Shown one piece after another: positions 1-6,299 of a DNA stretch of 11,460 nucleotides. This DNA comes from DAOTWY01 sp003696565 (GTDB lineage Bacteria > Chloroflexota > Anaerolineae > Aggregatilineales > Phototrophicaceae). Position 1 is the stretch's first letter, and each line of letters begins with the position of its first letter. Made by a program: the position numbers and the translations under genes. A model generated the notes under the pieces. The model was not told the origin of the DNA. It was given only the letters and a program-made list of their open reading frames with translations, and made no database searches. The DNA lies in the NCBI GenBank assembly GCA_034435635.1, contig DAOTWY010000090.1, forward strand, positions 1-11,460, written 5' to 3'.

Positions 1-91
1 TTGTGACGATGGGACGCAAGTCAATCGTCCCTTAAGCACCGACTCCTCGGAGTCAGGGGCAAGCCACCCGCTTTAGCGGGTGGTAATTGAC
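1..91 (+). mobile_element. Right end of an IS200/IS605-type (TnpB-associated) element, body outside the window
   Basis: This end is nearly identical (89 of 90 nt) to the inverted copy at 11371-11460. Three stem-loops are visible: 11-16 with 26-31 (GGGACG/CGTCCC), 41-46 with 49-54 (GACTCC/GGAGTC), and a perfect 8-bp stem 64-71 with 76-83 around a TTTA loop. The shared sequence stops at TTGAC (87-91), and the flanks of the two copies then differ completely. A subterminal hairpin followed within a few nucleotides by a TTGAC-like cleavage site is the usual right-end layout of IS200/IS605 elements; I recall TTGAC for the ISDra2 right end. No transposase or tnpB codons are in the window, so the family assignment rests on structure alone. 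Confidence 0.7.
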
Positions 92-107
92 AAGAACTCT
101 CAATCAT
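1..107 (+). ncRNA. Putative 3' part of a TnpB guide (omega) RNA with guide
   Basis: In TnpB elements the right end is transcribed as the scaffold of the guide RNA, and roughly the 16 nt after the element boundary act as the guide. Here the scaffold would be 1-91, truncated at its 5' side by the window edge, and the guide 92-107 (AAGAACTCTCAATCAT). The first hairpin loop holds GTCAAT (20-25), which is fully complementary to ATTGAC (86-91), so a pseudoknot can form between the loop and the scaffold end. Transcription is inferred, not seen. Confidence 0.5.
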
Positions 108-138
108 TACAATCAAATAATAGGATAATTCTATTCTA

Positions 139-167
139 TTGAAAAACTGTTATAGCGCATATAAACT
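139..167 (+). promoter_or_regulatory. Candidate sigma-70 promoter for the fusion gene
   Basis: TTGAAA at 139-144 matches the -35 consensus at five of six positions. A 17-nt spacer leads to TAAACT at 162-167, which matches the -10 consensus at four of six. An overlapping TATAAA at 160-165 would give a 15-nt spacer. The region is AT-rich and lies 78 nt upstream of the start codon, in the only non-coding stretch before the gene. It begins 47 nt after the IS end, so transcription reading out of the element could also reach the gene. Confidence 0.3.
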
Positions 168-244
168 GACGCAGTTATGACTGTATACGCCATACCACAG
201 CAATCCAATAAGCAAAAGTAAGTAACAACTATCAAGGACACACT

Positions 245-3200
245 ATGCGCCTTAAGCAACTAACCCGCGAATTTCCCATACTCGCATTGTTTTTTCTGTT
301 GCCGTTGATTCTGTTCTGGAATCAAACAATAGGCGGAAAAACTCTTATTCCAACAGAAAACATTTATCAATTTGAGCCATACGCCACTTATCAAGAGGTG
401 GTACGTGCGCCAACGGTGCCACATAACCATCTGCTTGATGATCTCATTTTGCAAAATTATCAATGGAAAGCATTCATCCGCGAGAACATCGCAAATGGCG
501 AGATTCCACTGTGGAACCCGTATCAATTCAGTGGCACCCCCTTCATGGCGGCTGGGCAACAATCCACATTATACCCGTTAAGCATACTGTATTATCTGTT
601 GCCTCTTACAGCAGCATATGGGTGGTTTACGGTTGTTAATTTGTGGTTAGCGGGATGGTTTATGTCCCTGCTGATGCGCTGCTTGGGTATAGGAAAATTC
701 GGTGCGATTGTATCCGGCGTGACATACCAACTATGCGGTTTCTTTATCGCTAGTGCGGTGCATCCTATGATTTTAGGTGCGGTAGTGTGGTTACCCCTCA
801 TCGTGCTGATGGTAGAACTCATTATCCGGGAACATCCCTTCTTAGGGCGTAAAGCATTTACCCCCTGGATAATCATCGGTGCGCTGGCAATTGCGTTTAA
901 TGTGTTTGCCGGGCATCCAGAGCTAACAATCTATACGTTACTCATTGCAGGATATTTTGCAGCGGGGCGGCTATTATGGGAAATATGGCGCAGCAAGCGT
1001 GATACCCAGCAATCCATTTGGCAAACCATCCATCACTGGGCAGGACACGCCTGTGCGCTACTGCTGATGGTTGCGCTTGGGATCGGTTTGGCGGCAGTGC
1101 AGTTTATCCCATTATTTGAATTCGCCAATAGCAATTGGCGCGCCGAACGTGGCGATTTACAAACCGTATTAAGCTATGCGCACCCAATGCGTGACCTGGT
1201 GCAATATTTCATGCCAAATTTCTACGGCAACCCAGCACACCATCATTATGTTGATTGGTTCAGCATGAGGCGAGTCCCGGTTGATTTTATCAATGCGCTA
1301 GGGGAACAACGCTATCATACTGAATGGGGCATCAAAAATTATGTTGAAGGTGCGTTATATGTAGGCATCTTGCCCTTGATGTTGGCAATATTTGCGTTAA
1401 TTGCCACACCAATAAGAAACACACAGAAAGCTGCATCTTATATCCCATATCGTTGGCTATTCGCTGGATTAGTACTGATCTCGCTCACATTTATGTTCGG
1501 CTTGCCTACATATGCCATTATTTACGTTTTGCCAGGGATTAATCAACTAAACACGGCGTTCCGCTGGGTATATGGTGTAACATTCGGTATAGCAGTATTA
1601 GCTGGCTTTGGCGCATACACACTCACAGTGGTTGATATGCGCATACACAAATGGGCACGGCGGTTTAGTTGGGGGAGCGTTGGGCTTGGCAGTTTGATAT
1701 TATTGGGGTTGCTACTGAGTCGTGTTTTTTATCATCAACTAGAGCCGCTGATTGCGCGTGTGTTCAACGGCATGGCACAAGCAAACCTCGGCTTTGCTGA
1801 TGCACGTATGTTTTATAACTATCAAGCCACTAACGTGCTGATCTTTGGTATGATACTGCTAGGGACAGGGGGAGTGTTTTTCATCTTCTCCAAAAGAGCC
1901 TTAATAAACACAGACACAAGCAACCATCATTCTTCTCGATTTAAAGGGCAGGTTTTTGCTGTTGTTCTCATCTCGCTTGATTTGATGATTGCATCTTGGG
2001 GGTTTAACCCGGCGAGTGATCCAGCCTTGCTTGATTTTACACCGCCAGCCATCCAATGGTTGTTGGATCGTCAAGCAGAAGGCGAGCAATTCCGTTATAT
2101 CACACTAGAGGCACCAGCCCGCGGGTTAGACAACATGCTCAAAGCAAATGTCACCATGCGCTACGGGTTGAATGACGTGCGCGGCTATGACAGCATCATC
2201 AGCGCGGATTATGTCGCCTTCATGCGGCAAGTGCAAATTCAACCTCAGCTAGATTTCAACCGCGTCGCCCCACTTTACGAAGATCGTCTACAGGAGATTA
2301 ATTGGGATTTGCTGCGTTTGTTAAACGTGCGTTATATCGTCACACACCCAGAGGTGCAATTCCCAGAGTCTCTTACCACTTCCAGCGATCCGGCACGCTT
2401 CCCGCCGCAGATTGAACTAGCCTTTTGTGACCCAGACGGAGCAGCGTGTATCTATCGCTTACGGGGCGGTTTACCGGCACAGTTGATTGAAGTACAGCCT
2501 GCCGATGCGCCACTTGAGGCGGATTTCATCACCGCGACAGGCAACATCGACGGCTTGAGGATGACAACACTCAGCACACGCGAACGCGCGGTTGAAGTAG
2601 ATTTGACCGGTGTGGCAACGCAATGGTTGGTCATCAGCGAGGCATATGCCCCTGGTTGGCGGGCGTTTGTGCGTCCAGTTGGGGTTAATGCCGATGGTGA
2701 ACCTGCCCAAGAGCGTGAGTTAGATGTTGTACAGGCTTTTGGCATATTACAAGCAATTCGACTGAATCCGGCTGATCTGAATGCACTGTATGATGACATA
2801 CGCGAATCACTATCCACAGAACAACAGACTGCGCTGGCAAACGGGCAGTATATCATACGGCTGATCTATAGCCCGACGAGTTTTCAGGTGGGGGCATTCG
2901 GCACAGCCATCAGTGCCGCGTTGTTGATGTTCATCGGCGGGGTTTGGCTGTGGGGGGTGTTCGTTGGCACCTCAACGAGTGAAAGCTCATCCGTCAGCCG
3001 TGTAGCCCGTAACAGCATCGCGCCGATCATTCTCAATTTGTTCAACCGTGGCATTGATTTTGCGTTTGCGTTCGTTATGTTGCGCATCTTAGGACCAGAA
3101 GATGCCGGTATCTATTATTATGCCATTGTGGTGTTTGTATGGTTCGATATTTTCACTAACTTCGGCTTGGATGTATTCCTCATCCGTGAGGCATCCCGTG

Positions 3201-4459
3201 AGCGCGAACAAGCGGGTTACTACTTCCTCAATACCACGTATTTACGTCTGTTTTTGATGGTGGCGTGTATCCCCTTGCTGCTTGGGTTTTTGCTGGTGCG
3301 GCAGTCAACCATTGAGCCGCAATTGAATCAAGAAGCGTTACTGGCAATCGGTTTACTCTATATCGGTTTGGCACCGGGCAGCATCAGCAAAGGCTTAACT
3401 TCCCTATTCTATGCCTTTGAAAAAGCTGAATATCCCGCCGCCGTAACGACTATCACCACCATCAATAAAGCCGTGTTCGGTTTAATGGCATTACTGCTTG
3501 GATATGGGATTGTGGGCTTGGCAGCGGTGAGCATCGGCATCAATTTTGTGACGCTCGGCATCTTGTTATGGGCGGGGCGTGGGTTAATGCGTGGACTCAA
3601 CCAACACCCCACCCGCCCCAATCATACATTAATCGGCAGCATGGTCAGTCAATCGTGGGCGTTGATGCTCAACCACTTTTTGGCGACGATCTTTTTTCAG
3701 ATCGACATTGTCATTTTAGAAGCAATCCGCGGGGCGAAGATCGTCGGGCAATACAGCGTGGCGTATCGTTGGCTGCTGGCAATCAACATCATACCGGCAT
3801 TTTTTACACAAGCACTTTTACCTGTGATGAGCCGGCAAGCACGTGATGACCGTGCTGCACTCAAGCGGACGTATTCGCTTGGTATCAAAATCCTGTTCAG
3901 TATCGCTGTGCCGTTGGCGGTGATGTTTACATTTCTAGCAGAAGCGTTAACGCTTTTACTCGGTGGGGAGGCGTTTATGCCTGCCGGGGCAATTGCGCTG
4001 CAAATCATGATCTGGAGTATCCCCATCGGCTGGATGAACAGCTTAACGCAATACGCCCTCATCGCGGTTGACCTGCAACGGCAGATCACACGGGCGTTTT
4101 TCGTCGCAGTGACATTCAACATCACAACCAATCTGATTTTTATCCCGCAGTTTGGCTATCAAGCGGCGGCAGTGACAACCATCTTCAGCGAGCTTGTCTT
4201 GCTCATCCCATTCGGCATCTTGATGCAGGGCGCGCTTGGCAAACTAGACTGGCGGGATATGACTTGGCGGGCAATAGTCAGCGGGGCGGTAATGGCAGCG
4301 GTGATGCTGGTCGGTTGGGGTATTTTGCCGTTGATGGCGATTTTACTTGCGCCGATTGTCTATGTGGGTATGTTCTTGGTATTACAACCCTTTAATGATG
4401 CAGAAAAGGCGGTCTTGATGCCTATTCTGCCAGGGCGTTTGCGGCAGCTGATGCGGTAA
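245..4459 (+). CDS. YfhO-like GT-C membrane protein fused to a Wzx-like oligosaccharide flippase
   Basis: This 1404-aa protein has two normally separate parts. Residues 1 to about 905 are YfhO-like: a first membrane helix (about 11-25), an extracytoplasmic loop with acidic residues E38 and E44, the family motif NGEIPLWNPYQFSG at 84-97 followed by QQ (105-106), many membrane helices to about 585, then a large soluble domain with RGYDS (646-650), NVRYIV (694-699) and PGW (803-805), closed by a helix at about 883-905. YfhO proteins are GT-C fold enzymes that use polyprenyl-phosphate sugars outside the membrane, for example in teichoic acid glycosylation. After a Ser/Thr-rich linker (about 906-917), residues 918-1404 form a full-length polytopic MOP-superfamily flippase (RfbX/Wzx type), starting SRVARNSIAPIILNLFNRG. 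No start codon or ribosome site separates the parts; the next Met is inside the first flippase helix. The start is supported by AAGGA at 234-238, 6 nt upstream. The sugar substrate is unknown. Confidence 0.87.
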   Translation: MRLKQLTREFPILALFFLLPLILFWNQTIGGKTLIPTENIYQFEPYATYQEVVRAPTVPHNHLLDDLILQNYQWKAFIRENIANGEIPLWNPYQFSGTPFMAAGQQSTLYPLSILYYLLPLTAAYGWFTVVNLWLAGWFMSLLMRCLGIGKFGAIVSGVTYQLCGFFIASAVHPMILGAVVWLPLIVLMVELIIREHPFLGRKAFTPWIIIGALAIAFNVFAGHPELTIYTLLIAGYFAAGRLLWEIWRSKRDTQQSIWQTIHHWAGHACALLLMVALGIGLAAVQFIPLFEFANSNWRAERGDLQTVLSYAHPMRDLVQYFMPNFYGNPAHHHYVDWFSMRRVPVDFINALGEQRYHTEWGIKNYVEGALYVGILPLMLAIFALIATPIRNTQKAASYIPYRWLFAGLVLISLTFMFGLPTYAIIYVLPGINQLNTAFRWVYGVTFGIAVLAGFGAYTLTVVDMRIHKWARRFSWGSVGLGSLILLGLLLSRVFYHQLEPLIARVFNGMAQANLGFADARMFYNYQATNVLIFGMILLGTGGVFFIFSKRALINTDTSNHHSSRFKGQVFAVVLISLDLMIASWGFNPASDPALLDFTPPAIQWLLDRQAEGEQFRYITLEAPARGLDNMLKANVTMRYGLNDVRGYDSIISADYVAFMRQVQIQPQLDFNRVAPLYEDRLQEINWDLLRLLNVRYIVTHPEVQFPESLTTSSDPARFPPQIELAFCDPDGAACIYRLRGGLPAQLIEVQPADAPLEADFITATGNIDGLRMTTLSTRERAVEVDLTGVATQWLVISEAYAPGWRAFVRPVGVNADGEPAQERELDVVQAFGILQAIRLNPADLNALYDDIRESLSTEQQTALANGQYIIRLIYSPTSFQVGAFGTAISAALLMFIGGVWLWGVFVGTSTSESSSVSRVARNSIAPIILNLFNRGIDFAFAFVMLRILGPEDAGIYYYAIVVFVWFDIFTNFGLDVFLIREASREREQAGYYFLNTTYLRLFLMVACIPLLLGFLLVRQSTIEPQLNQEALLAIGLLYIGLAPGSISKGLTSLFYAFEKAEYPAAVTTITTINKAVFGLMALLLGYGIVGLAAVSIGINFVTLGILLWAGRGLMRGLNQHPTRPNHTLIGSMVSQSWALMLNHFLATIFFQIDIVILEAIRGAKIVGQYSVAYRWLLAINIIPAFFTQALLPVMSRQARDDRAALKRTYSLGIKILFSIAVPLAVMFTFLAEALTLLLGGEAFMPAGAIALQIMIWSIPIGWMNSLTQYALIAVDLQRQITRAFFVAVTFNITTNLIFIPQFGYQAAAVTTIFSELVLLIPFGILMQGALGKLDWRDMTWRAIVSGAVMAAVMLVGWGILPLMAILLAPIVYVGMFLVLQPFNDAEKAVLMPILPGRLRQLMR

Positions 4460-4460
4460 A

Positions 4461-4500
4461 AGCATGATACCCCAAAAAATCGTTTATACAGTTTCATGCT
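4461..4500 (-). terminator. Weak candidate terminator between convergent genes
   Basis: AGCATGA (4461-4467) and TCATGCT (4494-4500) form a perfect 7-bp inverted repeat with a 26-nt loop. Read on the minus strand, downstream of menA, the stem is followed by TTTTA (4460-4456); read on the plus strand no T-run follows. The long loop and modest GC content make it a poor intrinsic terminator. It does sit where termination is needed, in the 53-nt gap between the two convergent stop codons. Confidence 0.3.
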
Positions 4501-4512
4501 CTATAGCGTGTC

Positions 4513-5460
4513 TTAAAGCACAGCATCCAGCAACAACCACACCAACCACCCTGCCGCCATCAAATAGCCAAACTGCCCATGTAATTTGGCTGTGCGTCCT
4601 TGTGCTTGGTGCATTAACGAAACGTCTGTTGTGTTGGAATAATAAATCTTCACCAATCGCCAAGCTTCCGGCAGTGTTATCAACGCCACCAATGATAAAG
4701 GCGGCATCCAGCCCAGCAAGACCACACCAACCAATGACACATACGCACCTAAAACCAAAAAAGCATATTCATGGTTAGCGATCCGCCGCCCGAAGACAAC
4801 CGCCAAAGTGCGCTTGTTCACGGCGCGGTCAGCTTCCATATCACGAATATTATTGGCATGTAAAATTGCCGCCACCATCAACATCACCGGGAAAGACAGC
4901 CACACCAATTCAATATAGACATTCGTATCCATCACATAATACGCGCCCACCACAATCGCCGGACCCATAAAAATACCCGCCGCAATTTCCCCCAAACCAT
5001 GATATGCCAACGGGAACGGTCCAGCCGTATATGTTATTGCGGTCAACACGCCGCCAATCCCAATCAACCACAACAGTGGTCCACTTTGAGAAAGCAAAAA
5101 TAAGCCAATCAACGACCCACCAACAATGCTCACTACCGCGCCAATTGCCACCTCCACCGGAGAAAGCACACGATTTTTGATGACCATCCCCTGCCCGGCT
5201 TGCTTTAGCTCGTCCGCCCCGCGTCGATAGTCAAAATATTCGTTAACCAAGTTTGCGCCCGTTTGTAATAACAGCACGCCAATCAACGCCAGAGTAAACG
5301 GTAACGGTTTGAATACACCATCGTCCAACGCAACTGCTGCTGCCACAGCCATCGGCACATACGTCGCAGTAAATACACGCGGACGTGTGGCAGCATACCA
5401 TGCAGCGAGTTTAGGGTGTTTTGTTGCATCAATCACATAAAGCCCTTTCATTGAACTCAT
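4513..5460 (-). CDS. menA: 1,4-dihydroxy-2-naphthoate polyprenyltransferase (MenA), UbiA family
   Basis: This integral membrane enzyme attaches a polyprenyl chain to 1,4-dihydroxy-2-naphthoate to give demethylmenaquinone, the membrane-committed step of menaquinone synthesis. The 315-aa protein has the length and hydrophobic pattern of UbiA-family enzymes. Both Asp-rich Mg-diphosphate sites are present: NEYFDYRRGAD at 73-83 (N73, D77, D83) and NNIRDMEAD at 203-211 (D207, D211), followed by KRTLAV, which is typical of MenA rather than UbiA or chlorophyll synthases. YTAGPFPLAYHGLGE (144-158) is another MenA-like signature. It is the last gene of the minus-strand set, 44 nt after the hydrolase stop. 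The ATG at 5460 has no clear ribosome site; a second ATG three codons in (5451) is equally possible. No other men gene can be assigned with confidence here. Confidence 0.9.
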   Translation of the reverse strand: MSSMKGLYVIDATKHPKLAAWYAATRPRVFTATYVPMAVAAAVALDDGVFKPLPFTLALIGVLLLQTGANLVNEYFDYRRGADELKQAGQGMVIKNRVLSPVEVAIGAVVSIVGGSLIGLFLLSQSGPLLWLIGIGGVLTAITYTAGPFPLAYHGLGEIAAGIFMGPAIVVGAYYVMDTNVYIELVWLSFPVMLMVAAILHANNIRDMEADRAVNKRTLAVVFGRRIANHEYAFLVLGAYVSLVGVVLLGWMPPLSLVALITLPEAWRLVKIYYSNTTDVSLMHQAQGRTAKLHGQFGYLMAAGWLVWLLLDAVL

Positions 5461-5504
5461 GCCATCATTACTAACTTACCAACACCGCCACGAGGTCATT
5501 ATCC

Positions 5505-6299
5505 TCACATAGGCAGATTATGGATAAACGTCAAGATATGATCCGCAGCAGCTTGCCAATTAGGTTCAAGCATAACATCATGCGCTGTATCCGCTAAAAC
5601 AACTGCCTCCGTATGATAGGCTTTTGCCGTCGCCATCTGTTCCTTTACGGAAAAAATTTGATCGTTCGCTGCTGCCAATACTAGAATCGGTACCGGTTTA
5701 ACACGCTTGGGATTAGGACGATTCAACAACGCTGAATCAAACACCAATCGAAAAGATTCATCTTGTATCTTGGTATGATATTGCTTTACCTGTTCAAATG
5801 GCATGTGTGCGGAGAAAAACAAGGCATGAGCGCGCTCAACATCTTCCACCAGTGAATAGCCTTTCATCAGCAGCCCAGACTTTAAAAATGCCAGTGGATA
5901 CCGTCTAAAAAACCGCAAGAAAAACGGCAACGTTCCCATGACCGGTATAGATGCCAACAACACACCAGCCGGTGCATCATAACGCTCCAAATACTTTTGC
6001 ACAATATACCCACCCATAGAATGCCCAATAAGCACAGGGGGGTGCTGCGCTTCTTGCTCAATAATTTCTACTTGTTGCCGTACATCAGCAACATAATCCC
6101 ATATACTCACCCAGCGCAGTTTTTGCGGTGTACTCTTGCCATGCCCACGCAAACTTAACGCATAAGCCGCAAATCCCTGTTGTTCAAAATACGGCAAAAA
6201 ATATTCTGCCCAACACCATGCCCCATGCCACGCCCCATGAATAAATAGTAGCGGGGTTGGATGAGGTATCTGTGGTATATAGCGTAACAACTCAAGCAT
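5505..6299 (-). CDS. Alpha/beta-fold hydrolase
   Basis: A soluble alpha/beta hydrolase of 264 aa with a complete catalytic set. Numbered from the ATG at 6299: oxyanion region HGAWHGAWCW from H21, RGHGKS after strand 4, nucleophile S94 in GHSMGG, acid D213 in AAANDQ, and H240 in DTAHD. The HGxWHGxWxW pattern is common in broad esterase/lipase and methylesterase-like groups; the substrate cannot be read from the sequence. An ATG two codons upstream (6305) is in frame but touches the AGGAG ribosome site directly, whereas 6299 sits 6 nt from it, so 6299 is preferred. The start overlaps the kinase stop by 8 nt (ATGCTTGA), implying translational coupling. A MenH (SHCHC synthase) role is conceivable next to menA, but the Arg that I recall usually following GxSxGG in MenH is Tyr here. 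Confidence 0.85.
   Translation of the reverse strand: MLELLRYIPQIPHPTPLLFIHGAWHGAWCWAEYFLPYFEQQGFAAYALSLRGHGKSTPQKLRWVSIWDYVADVRQQVEIIEQEAQHPPVLIGHSMGGYIVQKYLERYDAPAGVLLASIPVMGTLPFFLRFFRRYPLAFLKSGLLMKGYSLVEDVERAHALFFSAHMPFEQVKQYHTKIQDESFRLVFDSALLNRPNPKRVKPVPILVLAAANDQIFSVKEQMATAKAYHTEAVVLADTAHDVMLEPNWQAAADHILTFIHNLPM

Noticed and set aside
41..83. Intrinsic terminators at the hairpins near the left edge
   Set aside because: The stems are followed by TAATTGAC and not by a T-run, and the same structures recur in the inverted copy, so they belong to the mobile-element end.
2452..2856. Minus-strand reading frame of 134 codons inside the fusion gene
   Set aside because: It is antisense to the well-supported extracytoplasmic domain of the YfhO-like part, has no recognisable domain, and is Ser/Ala-rich low-information sequence typical of a shadow frame.
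3697..4131. Minus-strand reading frame of 144 codons inside the flippase part
   Set aside because: It is antisense to conserved membrane helices of the flippase and shows no domain or ribosome site.
4464..4778. Plus-strand reading frame of 104 codons after the fusion gene
   Set aside because: It overlaps the 3' part of menA in antisense, and its composition (Pro/Thr/Lys rich) is a by-product of the menA codons.
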